Source: Dyadobacter sp. CY323 (GTDB lineage Bacteria > Bacteroidota > Bacteroidia > Cytophagales > Spirosomataceae). Taken from it: a DNA stretch of 64,000 nt. Both the position numbers and the translations under genes were made by a program. Each line of letters opens with the position of its first letter. Position 1 is the stretch's first letter. Shown piece after piece: positions 52,243-61,571 of the stretch. The notes under the pieces were generated by a model. The model did no database searches, had not been told where the DNA came from, and saw only the letters and a list, made by a program, of their open reading frames with translations. The stretch lies in contig NZ_JAJUXH010000003.1 in the NCBI RefSeq assembly GCF_021390245.1, forward strand, positions 186,001 to 250,000. The letters run 5' to 3'.

Positions 52243-53216
52243 TAAACCAATCCCTCCCTCAGCAAATCGTGCAGGTGTACAAACCCGACTGCACAGCCCT
52301 CTTCCACTACTACCACCTGCGTAATACTTCTGGATTGCATTACTTCCAGTGCTTTCACTGCATATTCATCGGCTTCTACGCTAATGGGCGATTTTGTCAT
52401 AATGTCGGAAGCTCTCAACTGCAGAATACCATTTCCATCGTGTTCTTTGAGCATTCTCCGCAGATCGCCATCGGTGATAATGCCGATCATTTGTCCGGCT
52501 GCATCGTTCACAGCCGTCGCCCCCAGCCTTTTTGAGGTCATTTCTAAAATAACTTCCTGTAAAGTAGCATATGCACTGACCACCGGCAATGCATTATGCG
52601 GGTAAATGTCACATACTTTCAGGTAAAGCCTTTTTCCCAAAGAACCTCCTGGATGATATCTCGCAAAGTCGTCGTGGGTAAAACCGCGTGCCTCCAAAAG
52701 ACAAATGGCGAGTGCGTCGCCCAACGCCATGGCTACCGATGTGCTCGTGGTGGGTGCCAGATTTAATGGATCAGCCTCCTTTGGTGTGAATGCGTGGAGA
52801 ATAAAATTGCTATTTTTTGCCAGGTAAGACTCTCTGTTACTGACCATTGCGATCATGGTAACACCTGTGCGTTTCAGTAATGGAACAAGTACTTTTATCT
52901 CGGCAGTATCGCCGCTTTTGGAAATAACCAAAACCACGTCGTTATCCTGTATCATCCCCAGATCACCATGAATGGCGTCGGCCGCATGCATGAACAATGC
53001 AGGTGTTCCGGTTGAATTCAGAGTGGCTACGATCTTCTGTCCGACGATCGCACTTTTGCCCACGCCTGAAATGACGACACGCCCTCCGGAGTTTAAAATT
53101 GCATATACGCAGTTTTCAAATTCATCGTCAATCAATTCAACAATTTTATGCAATGCTTCTGCCTCCTGCCGTATTACTTCTTTTGCTATTGACTGAATAT
53201 TTTTTATTAATTTCAA
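52242..53216 (-). CDS. kdsD: Arabinose-5-phosphate isomerase (KdsD/KpsF/GutQ)
   Basis: The protein has an N-terminal SIS domain (VVISGVGKSAIVGQKIVAT, VLVISKSGDTAEIKVLVP, TTSTSVAMALGDALAICLLE) and two C-terminal CBS domains (about 205-320). It interconverts ribulose-5-phosphate and arabinose-5-phosphate for Kdo synthesis of lipopolysaccharide. The TTG at 53216 is proposed as start: the family begins near KLIKNIQSIAKEV, and a -7 box at 53271-53278 lies between this TTG and the ATG at 53333, which overlaps recQ. This gives 324 residues, the usual length. Confidence 0.88.
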   Translation of the reverse strand: MKLIKNIQSIAKEVIRQEAEALHKIVELIDDEFENCVYAILNSGGRVVISGVGKSAIVGQKIVATLNSTGTPALFMHAADAIHGDLGMIQDNDVVLVISKSGDTAEIKVLVPLLKRTGVTMIAMVSNRESYLAKNSNFILHAFTPKEADPLNLAPTTSTSVAMALGDALAICLLEARGFTHDDFARYHPGGSLGKRLYLKVCDIYPHNALPVVSAYATLQEVILEMTSKRLGATAVNDAAGQMIGIITDGDLRRMLKEHDGNGILQLRASDIMTKSPISVEADEYAVKALEVMQSRSITQVVVVEEGCAVGFVHLHDLLREGLV

Positions 53217-53270
53217 ATCTGAAACACAGTTTAAAGGGATAGAATCCGGATTTTTCAATTTCCAAAAAAG

Positions 53271-53278
53271 CAAAGATA
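53271..53278 (-). promoter_or_regulatory. -7 box for kdsD
   Basis: On the minus strand TATCTTTG matches TAnnTTTG exactly. Transcription would start near 53265, downstream of the ATG at 53333 and about 50 bases before the TTG at 53216. The -33 region shows only ATG in place of TTG. Confidence 0.5.
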
Positions 53279-53312
53279 CAGAAGTTTGGGATAACCATTT
53301 TGTTAACAGAGT

Positions 53313-55526
53313 ATGGTAAAGCAGGTTGATCATGTCGTATTAGACACGTTAAAAGAAAAGCTCAAAGAAATATTTGGATATAGTCAGTTCCGCGGTGACC
53401 AAGAGGTAATTATTCAAAACATACTCCTCGGTAAAAATACATTTGTGATCATGCCCACGGGAGCTGGCAAATCCCTTTGCTACCAACTCCCTGCTCTCGT
53501 TAGTGAAGGATTGACGATTGTGATTTCACCGCTTATTGCCCTGATGAAAAATCAGGTTGACCAGCTTACCGCTTTTGGAATTAATGCCCAGTTTCTAAAT
53601 TCTACCCTCACCAAAGCAGAAATGACCCGTGTGAAAACGGATGCTTTGGACGGAACCCTTAAACTGCTTTACATTGCTCCCGAATCGCTTACCAAAGAAG
53701 ATAACCTAGACTTTCTCAAAAAAGCAAATATATCCTTCGTAGCCATCGATGAGGCACATTGTATCTCAGAATGGGGCCACGATTTCAGGCCGGAATACCG
53801 CCGGATTTACGGTATCATTGAGAATATCGGTCAGCTCCCGATCATTGCTTTAACTGCGACTGCCACTCCAAAAGTGCAGCAGGATATCCGGAAGAACCTT
53901 CAAATGGAGGAAGCCGAAACGTTTAAGTCGTCTTTCAACCGCAAGAATCTATACTACGAAATACGCCCGAAAAAGGATGTTAAAAAGCAGCTGATCCGTT
54001 ACGTCAGGAATAACAAAGGCAAGTCGGGGATTGTGTATTGCCTCAGCCGCAAGACCGTTGAAGAGGTTGCCGAGCTGCTGACCGTGAACGACGTTCGTGC
54101 ATTACCGTATCATGCCGGACTGGATAGTAATACCCGAATGGCTAATCAGGATGCATTCCTCAATGAAGAGGCGGACGTGATCGTCGCAACTATTGCTTTT
54201 GGAATGGGGATCGACAAGCCGGATGTGCGTTTTGTAATCCATTATGATGTTCCAAAGTCCCTGGAAGGATATTACCAGGAAACAGGCCGGGCCGGACGCG
54301 ATGGATTGGAAGGTAACTGCCTCATGTTTTACAGCTACGAGGATATTCAGAAACTCGAGAAGTTTAATAAGGATAAAACCGTTACCGAGCGTGATAATGC
54401 ACGCCATTTGCTGAACGAGATGGTTGCCTACTCGAGTCTCGGCGTTTGCCGTCGGAGGCAGCTTTTAAGCTATTTCGGTGAATATCTGGAAAAGGATTGC
54501 GGTTTTTGTGACAACTGCATTAAGCCAACCGAAAAAAGCAAAGTACAGGAAGATGTGATCCTGGTTTTGAAAACGGTACATTTAACCGAGCAACGATTTG
54601 ATGCAGAACACATTGCAGACGTTTTAACAGCAACTGAAAATCAATACGTAAAAAGCTACGAGCACGATCAGCTCGATGTGTATGGGAAAGGATTAGAGTT
54701 GAATGAGTCCCGCGACTATTGGATCTCAACCATCAGGCAACTGGTTATCCTGAACTATCTTGAAAAAGACATCGAAAATTACGGGGTGATCAAGCTCGGA
54801 GAAAAAGGGGCAAACTACCTTGTCGACCCCTACCAGGTTACGCTTTACAAGGATCATAATTTCGATGAGGAGGAAGTGAAGCCGGAGGATGACGACAAGG
54901 ATGCCGCGTCGGGTACCGGCAGCGCCCACGCTTACGATGAAGCACTTCTGGGAATGCTTAAAGCATTGCGCAAGAAAGTAGCAAAAGAGAAGAATCTGCC
55001 TCCATACGTTATTTTCCAGGATCCGTCGCTGGAGGAAATGGCGACTACCTACCCGACTACCCAGCAAGAAATGGCCCAAATTAATGGTGTCGGAATGGGT
55101 AAGGTGCAGAAATTTGGCCGGCAGTTTATCGATACCATTACACGTTATGTGGAGGAAAACGAGATTGAGACCGCCAAAGACGTTGTCATTAAATCGACTG
55201 TTAATAAGTCTAAAATAAAGATCTTTATCATTCAGCAGGTCGACCGCAAGGTAAGTCTGGATGAAATAGCAGAAGTAAAGGACCTGGACCTTGCCGATGT
55301 GATTGAAGAAGTTGAGCACATTTGTTACTCCGGTACAAAGCTGAACTTGGATTACTACATCAATCAGGTGATCGACAGGGAACGGCAGCAGGACATATAT
55401 GACTACTTCATGACTGCAGAAACCGACAATATCGCCGTTGCATTGGATGAATTTTCGAATGATGAAATCAGTGAAGAAGAATTACGTCTGATGCGTATCA
55501 AATTTTTATCAGAACTCGCTAACTAA
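53313..55526 (+). CDS. recQ: ATP-dependent DNA helicase RecQ
   Basis: The 737-residue helicase has motif I (MPTGAGKSLCYQLPAL), the DEAH-type box VAIDEAHCISEWGHDFRP, motif VI (QETGRAGRDG), a zinc-binding Cys group around DCGFCDNC and a C-terminal HRDC domain (about 545-620). It unwinds DNA in the 3' to 5' direction in recombination and repair. It faces kdsD; the start at 53313 places the helicase core at the expected distance. Confidence 0.95.
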   Translation: MVKQVDHVVLDTLKEKLKEIFGYSQFRGDQEVIIQNILLGKNTFVIMPTGAGKSLCYQLPALVSEGLTIVISPLIALMKNQVDQLTAFGINAQFLNSTLTKAEMTRVKTDALDGTLKLLYIAPESLTKEDNLDFLKKANISFVAIDEAHCISEWGHDFRPEYRRIYGIIENIGQLPIIALTATATPKVQQDIRKNLQMEEAETFKSSFNRKNLYYEIRPKKDVKKQLIRYVRNNKGKSGIVYCLSRKTVEEVAELLTVNDVRALPYHAGLDSNTRMANQDAFLNEEADVIVATIAFGMGIDKPDVRFVIHYDVPKSLEGYYQETGRAGRDGLEGNCLMFYSYEDIQKLEKFNKDKTVTERDNARHLLNEMVAYSSLGVCRRRQLLSYFGEYLEKDCGFCDNCIKPTEKSKVQEDVILVLKTVHLTEQRFDAEHIADVLTATENQYVKSYEHDQLDVYGKGLELNESRDYWISTIRQLVILNYLEKDIENYGVIKLGEKGANYLVDPYQVTLYKDHNFDEEEVKPEDDDKDAASGTGSAHAYDEALLGMLKALRKKVAKEKNLPPYVIFQDPSLEEMATTYPTTQQEMAQINGVGMGKVQKFGRQFIDTITRYVEENEIETAKDVVIKSTVNKSKIKIFIIQQVDRKVSLDEIAEVKDLDLADVIEEVEHICYSGTKLNLDYYINQVIDRERQQDIYDYFMTAETDNIAVALDEFSNDEISEEELRLMRIKFLSELAN

Positions 55527-55579
55527 TCTAAACCCAACCTCCGACAACCTGAAACGGTTAGCGAATTTTAAACCAGTTT

Positions 55580-56869
55580 ATGAATATACTCATCTTGGGA
55601 TCCGGCGGACGCGAGCATGCCTTCGCCTGGAAAATATCCCAAAGCCCTCTTTGTGACACCTTATTTGTTGCTCCCGGTAATGCAGGGACAGCAAGTGTAG
55701 CTACCAACCTATCTATTTCTTACAATGATTTTGATGCAATAGCCCATGCGGTCATTGACAATAAAATTGAGCTGGTCATCGTCGGACCGGAAGAACCGCT
55801 GGTGAATGGCGTCGTTGATTATTTCGAATCGAGAGAAGCGCTATCACATGTTAAGATCATAGGCCCTAATAAGGCAGGCGCTCAGTTGGAAGGAAGTAAG
55901 GATTTTTCAAAGCAGTTTATGCAGAAATATGGCATTCCAACTGCATCTTCCAGAACATTTACGGCGGAAACACTTGAAATAGGGCTCGAATATCTCGAAA
56001 GTCACCCGCTGCCGATCGTTCTGAAAGCCGATGGACTTGCGGCCGGCAAAGGTGTTATCATTGCAGAAAAACACACCGAGGCAGAGCAGGCATTTAAAGA
56101 AATGCTTATCGAGGGAAAATTTGGGGATGCGGGAAATAAGGTAGTAGTTGAACAATTCCTCAAAGGGATAGAATTGTCGGTGTTTGTACTTACAGACGGA
56201 GAACATTACAAGATCCTTCCCGAAGCAAAAGACTATAAACGCATTGGCGAAAACGATACAGGTCTGAATACAGGCGGAATGGGCGCAGTTTCGCCAGTGG
56301 CCTTTGCGGATGCAAATTTTTTAAGAAAAGTTGATGAAAAAGTGGTCAAACCGACGCTTAATGGGCTAAAAGCCGAAGGCATTAAATATGTCGGCTTTAT
56401 TTTCATCGGATTGATGTTCATTAAAGGCGAGCCTTACGTTATTGAGTATAATGTGCGAATGGGTGACCCTGAGACAGAAGTTGTTGTTCCACGCATTCAG
56501 TCTGACTTTGCGATGCTGATGGCGTCGACAGCCAAAGGAACGCTGAATGATTTTGAATTGCAGATATCTCCGCAGGTAGCCGTTACCACCGTTGTGGTGT
56601 CGGGTGGCTATCCCGGAGAATACGAAAAAGGAAAGGTGATTTCCGGAAGTGAAAAAGTAGAAGACGTGTATTTATACCACGCTGGTACTACTTTTAATGG
56701 AAACACTGAAGTCGTGACAAATGGCGGACGGGTTATGGTATTGACCGGCCTGGCCAATTCACTTGAAAATGCAGTGCACAAATCGCAGCGTGCTGCGCAG
56801 GTTGTGCAATTTGAAGGTAAATACTTTCGTCATGATATAGGTGTGGATTTAATTCGTTATAACGATTGA
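55580..56869 (+). CDS. purD: Phosphoribosylamine-glycine ligase
   Basis: The 429-residue ATP-grasp enzyme begins MNILILGSGGREHAFAWKI and has VIVGPEEPLVNGVVD, KADGLAAGKGVIIAEK, GMGAVSPV and YNVRMGDPETEVVVPR. It joins glycine to phosphoribosylamine in the second step of purine synthesis. It is 54 bases after recQ and 16 before ricT on the same strand. Confidence 0.96.
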   Translation: MNILILGSGGREHAFAWKISQSPLCDTLFVAPGNAGTASVATNLSISYNDFDAIAHAVIDNKIELVIVGPEEPLVNGVVDYFESREALSHVKIIGPNKAGAQLEGSKDFSKQFMQKYGIPTASSRTFTAETLEIGLEYLESHPLPIVLKADGLAAGKGVIIAEKHTEAEQAFKEMLIEGKFGDAGNKVVVEQFLKGIELSVFVLTDGEHYKILPEAKDYKRIGENDTGLNTGGMGAVSPVAFADANFLRKVDEKVVKPTLNGLKAEGIKYVGFIFIGLMFIKGEPYVIEYNVRMGDPETEVVVPRIQSDFAMLMASTAKGTLNDFELQISPQVAVTTVVVSGGYPGEYEKGKVISGSEKVEDVYLYHAGTTFNGNTEVVTNGGRVMVLTGLANSLENAVHKSQRAAQVVQFEGKYFRHDIGVDLIRYND

Positions 56870-56884
56870 TGAAGGGATGTAATT

Positions 56885-58090
56885 ATGGGATGTGGATCAT
56901 GTTCATCCGGCGGATGCGGTTCTAACGGATCAGCGGCTGTCGGGTGTGGAAGCAAAGGAAATTGCGCGACAAGCGGATGCAATAAAATGAATGTTTTTGA
57001 CTGGCTGAGCCATATGGATGTGCCGGCTAGTCAGCGCTTTGACGTTATTGAAGTTAAATTCAAAGGCGGACGAAAAGAATATTTCCGGAATATAAATCAG
57101 CTGGAATTTGTAACAGGCGACTACGTGGTCTGTGAAATGGCTTCGGGCCAGCATATAGGTACGGTTTCTCTTCAGGGAGAATTGGTAAGGCTTCAGATGA
57201 AGCGTAAAAATGTGGTGATCAGCGATGACTTGCACGTTGTGTACCGGATCGCCACGGAAAAAGATTTGGATAAACATACGCAGGCGATGGCCCGCGAAAT
57301 GCCAACTTTGTATCGTACCAGAGAAATCATCAGAGAAATGAAGCTGAATATGAAGCTCTCTGATGTTGAATTTCAATCGGATAATACCAAAACCACGTTT
57401 TTCTATTCTTCGGAAGAACGTGTCGATTTTCGGGAGCTGATCAAATCACTAGCCTCTGAATTCAAAGTACGGATTGAAATGCGGCAGATCAGTTTACGAC
57501 AGGAAGCAAGCCGCCTGGGTGGCCTCGGATCCTGTGGCCGTGAACTTTGCTGCTCGACCTGGCTGACCGATTTTAAGAACATTTCGACTTCTGCCGCGAG
57601 GTACCAGAATCTGTCTTTAAACCCCGCAAAACTTTCGGGGCAATGCGGAAGGCTGAAATGCTGCTTGAATTATGAACTGGAAACATACATCGATGCATTA
57701 CGCGACATTCCGACCGTAGATGCTCCATTAAAAACCAAAAAAGGAGTGGCGACGCTTCAAAAAACCGATATCTTTAAAAAAATCATGTGGTTTGGTTTTG
57801 AAAAAGATACAAACTGGTACCCGGTGGCGATTGATAAGGTTTTAGAAATCATTGAGTTGAATAAAAAGGATATCATTCCTGAATCACTCGAGATCCTGAC
57901 CCCACAAGCTGAAAAAAGTCTGGAAAAAGGTGCGGGGAAACTAAACAGCGACCTGGAAAATCTGGACAAAAAGTACAGCGAGGAGCAAAAGAAGAAGAAA
58001 AAGAAGAAAAACAGGTCCGGAAAAAATAAAAATCCGCAAAACAAGCCGCAGGCTTCTTCTTCGCCACAACAGCAGCAGCAGCAACAATAG
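56885..58090 (+). CDS. ricT: PSP1-domain protein RicT (YaaT-like)
   Basis: The 401-residue protein starts with a Cys/Gly-rich stretch (CGSCSSGGCGSNGS, then NCATSGCNK). A PSP1 domain follows, with GLGSCGRELCCSTWL and SGQCGRLKCCLNYE, whose cysteines can hold an iron-sulfur cluster. The C-terminus is Lys-rich and then a short run of Gln (CAG/CAA repeats). In Bacillus the relative acts with RicA and RicF on RNase Y and sporulation control. Here no partner is adjacent. Confidence 0.85.
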   Translation: MGCGSCSSGGCGSNGSAAVGCGSKGNCATSGCNKMNVFDWLSHMDVPASQRFDVIEVKFKGGRKEYFRNINQLEFVTGDYVVCEMASGQHIGTVSLQGELVRLQMKRKNVVISDDLHVVYRIATEKDLDKHTQAMAREMPTLYRTREIIREMKLNMKLSDVEFQSDNTKTTFFYSSEERVDFRELIKSLASEFKVRIEMRQISLRQEASRLGGLGSCGRELCCSTWLTDFKNISTSAARYQNLSLNPAKLSGQCGRLKCCLNYELETYIDALRDIPTVDAPLKTKKGVATLQKTDIFKKIMWFGFEKDTNWYPVAIDKVLEIIELNKKDIIPESLEILTPQAEKSLEKGAGKLNSDLENLDKKYSEEQKKKKKKKNRSGKNKNPQNKPQASSSPQQQQQQQ

Positions 58091-58114
58091 CGTTGTTAAC
58101 TTATAAAATAAATC

Positions 58115-58147
58115 GAAGTCAGGTCTTATCGCTTGACTTCTTTTTTT
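58115..58147 (+). terminator. Intrinsic terminator after ricT
   Basis: GAAGTCA (58115-58121) pairs with TGACTTC (58134-58140), followed by seven T residues. It lies 24 bases past the ricT stop and separates it from anmK. Confidence 0.75.
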
Positions 58148-58160
58148 CTAAACCCAAAGT

Positions 58161-59354
58161 ATGAAACAGCATGTAGAAAAGCTGCATGAAATCGCCAATC
58201 GCAAGTCGAGACGCATTATTGGGCTGATGTCCGGCACTTCACTGGACGGGTTGGATATAGCTGTGTGTAACATACAAGGCAGCGGCACACAAACCGTTCT
58301 GTCCCTCGAGAAATTTACTACGATACCCTATCAGGACAACTTTCGGGACCAGATCAGGAAAATTTTCGCCAAGCGTGAAATTGACTTTCAACAGTTGTGC
58401 CTGCTCAATCCATTCATCGGCGTTGAACACGGTAAAATGATTCTTGAATGTCTGGAACAATGGAACATCCCAGCTAACGAAATTGATTTGATCGCCAGTC
58501 ACGGCCAAACGGTTTTTCATGCACCGCAAAAGCAGCATAGACTTCCGGATTTCCCAAATGCAACATTGCAGATCGGCGATGGTGATCACATTGCGGTTAA
58601 AACGGGCATTATTACGTTGAGCGATTTCCGGCAAAAGCATATTGCTGCGGGTGGCGAAGGTGCCCCGCTGGCTGTTTACGGCGATTATTTTCTTTTTTCA
58701 AAAAAAGGCGAAAACAGGATTTTACTGAATATGGGTGGCATCGCGAATTTTACCTATTTGCCCGCCAGCCTGGGTACCGAGGAAGTATTCACAACAGATA
58801 CCGGCCCGGGCAATACCCTGCTCGACGCATATGCCCGACGATTCTTCCACAAATCGTATGACAAAGACGGCGAAATTGCCGCAACCGGTAAGGTAAACGA
58901 GACCCTGCTCAATGAGCTAAAATCATTATCCTTTTTCAAACTTCCATTTCCCAAGACAACCGGCCCGGAAGTTTTTAATTTTGACTACGTCGAATCCGCC
59001 ATTCAAAAATCGAAACTAACTTCGCTTTCACGCCAGGATATCATTGCAACACTGACTGCATTAAGTGCGGATACCATCTCAGACGCGATACGGAGTGTGA
59101 TGCCAGCCGATGAAGTTTTTAAGATTTATGCCAGCGGCGGTGGCGCACACAATGTAGTTTTAATGGCGCGTATCCGGGAAAATCTGAGTCGGCCAGTCCA
59201 GTTAATAGACGAACTCGGCGTAGCCGGCGATGCAAAAGAAGCTGTCTTATTTGCGGTTTTAGCAAACGAAGCCATCGCTGGAACCCAGTCTTTTTTTGGT
59301 AAAAAAGACGGTGTACCGGGGGTGAGTATGGGAAAAGTTTCGTTTCCAGGTTGA
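58161..59354 (+). CDS. anmK: Anhydro-N-acetylmuramic acid kinase
   Basis: The 397-residue kinase has the AnmK start GLMSGTSLDGLDIAVCNI, ASHGQTVFHAPQ, TDTGPGNTLLDAYARR and the Gly-rich ASGGGAHNVVLMARI. It phosphorylates 1,6-anhydroMurNAc with ring opening during peptidoglycan recycling. The start at 58161 is 20 codons before GLMSGTS; a somewhat later start is possible. It converges on a lipoprotein gene with a 29-base gap. Confidence 0.93.
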   Translation: MKQHVEKLHEIANRKSRRIIGLMSGTSLDGLDIAVCNIQGSGTQTVLSLEKFTTIPYQDNFRDQIRKIFAKREIDFQQLCLLNPFIGVEHGKMILECLEQWNIPANEIDLIASHGQTVFHAPQKQHRLPDFPNATLQIGDGDHIAVKTGIITLSDFRQKHIAAGGEGAPLAVYGDYFLFSKKGENRILLNMGGIANFTYLPASLGTEEVFTTDTGPGNTLLDAYARRFFHKSYDKDGEIAATGKVNETLLNELKSLSFFKLPFPKTTGPEVFNFDYVESAIQKSKLTSLSRQDIIATLTALSADTISDAIRSVMPADEVFKIYASGGGAHNVVLMARIRENLSRPVQLIDELGVAGDAKEAVLFAVLANEAIAGTQSFFGKKDGVPGVSMGKVSFPG

Positions 59355-59383
59355 TTGGTTGCTCATTGCACGATCTCAAAATA

Positions 59384-60061
59384 CTATTTTCTCAGAACGG
59401 CTTTTACTCTGCCGGTCAAGTTAACATTCTTTGGATAAACCGGCCCGAGATGTGTGTTCCGGTCCATCATCATAAAACTGATGTCAAACCCGAGTTGGAC
59501 TTCCCTGGTTAGCGTGTCATAGCTTTCAACATTGACGAAACTCAATTTACTTCTATCCAACTTGAACCGATCTTTGGGATTAGCACAATCCATTGTCGAA
59601 AAATTGATCGTAGCCGATTCAGACCGGCTCCCTGTCAGATATGCATTTAACACAGTTGTACCTTTCAAAGGCACCCGGATAAAGAAAAATTCCTTCAAGC
59701 AAGTACTTAGATTCATATTTTCCGAGAAAGCATTGATTACAAGCTGAACTTCTTTCACCTTGTTAGCCGTATCCAACGAATTAAAATCCTCAGCAGCAAT
59801 CAGCATGTGCGGATAATGATTCCAAGTATGCCCATTAAAAGTAACATTCAGAACGCCGCCGACGACGTCTGGAATACTGGTCGTTATTTGACTTCCATCC
59901 ATATTACGTGGGTATTCTCCATTGTAGGAAACGAAGTTGAATTTGTCCTCTTCCTTTTTACAGGAACTGATTAAAGCAATAAATAATAAGCCGGCAATAA
60001 CAGGGTTAAGCATCCATTTCGAATGTCTTATCTGAGCGAATTGCTTCTCAATCGTTTTCAT
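59384..60061 (-). CDS. Hypothetical lipoprotein
   Basis: The 225-residue protein has a lipoprotein signal (LLFIALISSC) after a 16-residue leader, so an ATG at 60013 could be the true start. The rest is beta-rich with no family I recognise; FNGHTWNHYPHML and VQLGFDISFMMMDRN stand out. It lies at the edge of the Rhs region, on the same strand, and may be accessory. Confidence 0.6.
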   Translation of the reverse strand: MKTIEKQFAQIRHSKWMLNPVIAGLLFIALISSCKKEEDKFNFVSYNGEYPRNMDGSQITTSIPDVVGGVLNVTFNGHTWNHYPHMLIAAEDFNSLDTANKVKEVQLVINAFSENMNLSTCLKEFFFIRVPLKGTTVLNAYLTGSRSESATINFSTMDCANPKDRFKLDRSKLSFVNVESYDTLTREVQLGFDISFMMMDRNTHLGPVYPKNVNLTGRVKAVLRK

Positions 60062-60317
60062 TAAAGTGCGGTTATAAAAAGAAACGTGACAATACTGCCA
60101 GTACCAGGATGCATAATCAATAATGGAAGGTTCTTTTTGAGGTGAAAAAAATTATCTGCCCGTTGCTGCTGATCCCCTAGTGCACATTCCTTAAATCATT
60201 CTCTACTTAGAAATGAATCTAAATATATTGTATAGAGCATGCCAAGTACCCAATTCCAATACTAACTTTATTGTACTATTATCTTCAATATTCAAATCCA
60301 AACCAGTACAGTTTTGT
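60062..60317. other. AT-rich gap without supported gene, beside the Rhs remnant
   Basis: No coding region is supported here. A minus-strand 67-codon ORF spanning 60203-60406 is mostly a frame-shifted reading of the Rhs fragment at 60318-60565. Nothing else was recognised. Confidence 0.5.
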
Positions 60318-60565
60318 TTAAATAGCCGCTTCTTCCTGTGTTTCAGGCTTTTTAAACAGCCCAAAGAAGTCGCAAATCGTCTGTAATACTTCTTTTTACG
60401 GATCATCTGCTCACATACTATCCGGATTAATAAACCTTAATGGGTTATTACAGCCGTAAAAGTATGGAGACCAGCGCCTTGAAACATCGCTTAGCGGATC
60501 CACCACATTACGCCTCCCAATTACCAAGTCATAGAATTTTGCTTTGCCATCGTACTCATGTAAAT
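60318..60565 (-). pseudogene. Decayed Rhs core/tip-junction fragment (orphan)
   Basis: Minus-strand translation reads HEYDGKAKFYDLVIGRRN, then DPLSDVSRRWSPYFYGCNNP, LRFINPD, stop, ADDP, stop, and FFGLFKKPETQEEAA. This matches the complete Rhs gene at its core/tip junction (DPLAELSRRFSPYTYGYNNP and FLGLFKKPETQEEAA). A 32-base stretch at 60325-60356 is identical to 62587-62618. It lacks the upstream repeats and has at least two stops, so it is a pseudogene. It begins just after the stop of the 178-residue gene. Confidence 0.8.
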
Positions 60566-61102
60566 TTATTTAGCTCCTACTAATACTAAATTACCTTTTT
60601 TGTCTAAAATTGCTCTGTCAACTAAAATGGTTGAATATTCCTTTTTTTCGTCATTCAAATAAATTAGTCTTTCCCTATTAAAAGAAGGATCGTCTACTTG
60701 ATGGTAACCATATAAGTAACATTTACACGACTTGTCCAGGAAAACAGATGCGAGGTAATTATTATTCAAAAAGAGAACTTTATTTATGAATTCTTCCTTT
60801 TCTTCATTTGTGAAATTTCTGAACATTTTAACCGCTCCTATATTCAAGCTATCAGTATTACCTATCATCCTGTTATTAACATAGAAATTACTACTATCAT
60901 CAAAGAAGTAATTATGCATCTCGTCTTTAATAGGTAATACTTTATCCATTAATTTATTCATCACCCTTAAACTTCCTTCTACTTCAATTACTGATTCCTT
61001 GAATTTAATACTATTCCTGTTAGTTTCTTCCGCGTTTTTACATTTGCTGGCAGTAATAATAAAAAGCACCAACACAGACATGTATATAATCATTTTTTTC
61101 AT
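60566..61102 (-). CDS. Unknown exported protein in the Rhs locus
   Basis: The 178-residue protein has an N-terminal hydrophobic segment (MIIYMSVLVLFIITASKC), a signal or anchor; the Cys at 21 follows Lys, so a classic lipobox is absent. The rest is AT-rich, charged and unfamiliar. It lies between the Rhs remnant and a small membrane protein, so it may be an old immunity or accessory gene, but no motif supports this. Confidence 0.55.
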   Translation of the reverse strand: MKKMIIYMSVLVLFIITASKCKNAEETNRNSIKFKESVIEVEGSLRVMNKLMDKVLPIKDEMHNYFFDDSSNFYVNNRMIGNTDSLNIGAVKMFRNFTNEEKEEFINKVLFLNNNYLASVFLDKSCKCYLYGYHQVDDPSFNRERLIYLNDEKKEYSTILVDRAILDKKGNLVLVGAK

Positions 61103-61265
61103 TTTTACTTATTACAACCTTGACTTATCATATGACTATCTCTTGGATCACATGCTAACCAAATAGTCAAAAAAAGCAAAGTATCATATATTTATGTAAT
61201 ACTCAATTAGTCTATCTGCCTACCGAAAATGCTTTGCGTCGCTTCATTCTCTTCGAGCCTGTGGA

Positions 61266-61571
61266 TCATTCTTTGACGATTCGGTGCCCAGTAAACTGTT
61301 TCCAGGACCTATGTAGCAGTAGTCCCATTGCAAGCATAAAGATCAATAATGGAAGCCGCTTTTTGAGATTTGTGAAATTACCGGCCCATTCCTTTTTAGA
61401 AAGAGACTTTACTTTTACGAATAACAATGTGTAAATGATGCCCATGTTTATATAAAATGCACCCGTTCTCAACGTAAATTGCGGATATACGGCCCAGAGC
61501 AAAGCATTTAACAGCCAGCACATGAGCAATGCCCAATTGATAACTCTGATTCCGAAGATTGCATTCTTCAT
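61266..61571 (-). CDS. Small membrane protein in the Rhs locus
   Basis: The 101-residue protein has three hydrophobic segments: WALLMCWLLNALLWAVY, AFYINMGIIYTLLFV and LPLLIFMLAMGLLL. Basic loops (KSLSKKEW, KKRL) suggest its orientation. No family is recognised. As a neighbour of an Rhs toxin gene it could be a membrane immunity protein, but this is only positional. Confidence 0.5.
   Translation of the reverse strand: MKNAIFGIRVINWALLMCWLLNALLWAVYPQFTLRTGAFYINMGIIYTLLFVKVKSLSKKEWAGNFTNLKKRLPLLIFMLAMGLLLHRSWKQFTGHRIVKE

Noticed and set aside
58056..58090. CAG/CAA repeat as a mobile or expanded repeat
   Set aside because: It is a short Gln tail inside the ricT frame and is common in low-complexity C-termini.
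60203..60406. 67-codon ORF in the Rhs remnant
   Set aside because: The reading frame is a shifted reading of the decayed Rhs fragment and its flank; it has no independent features.
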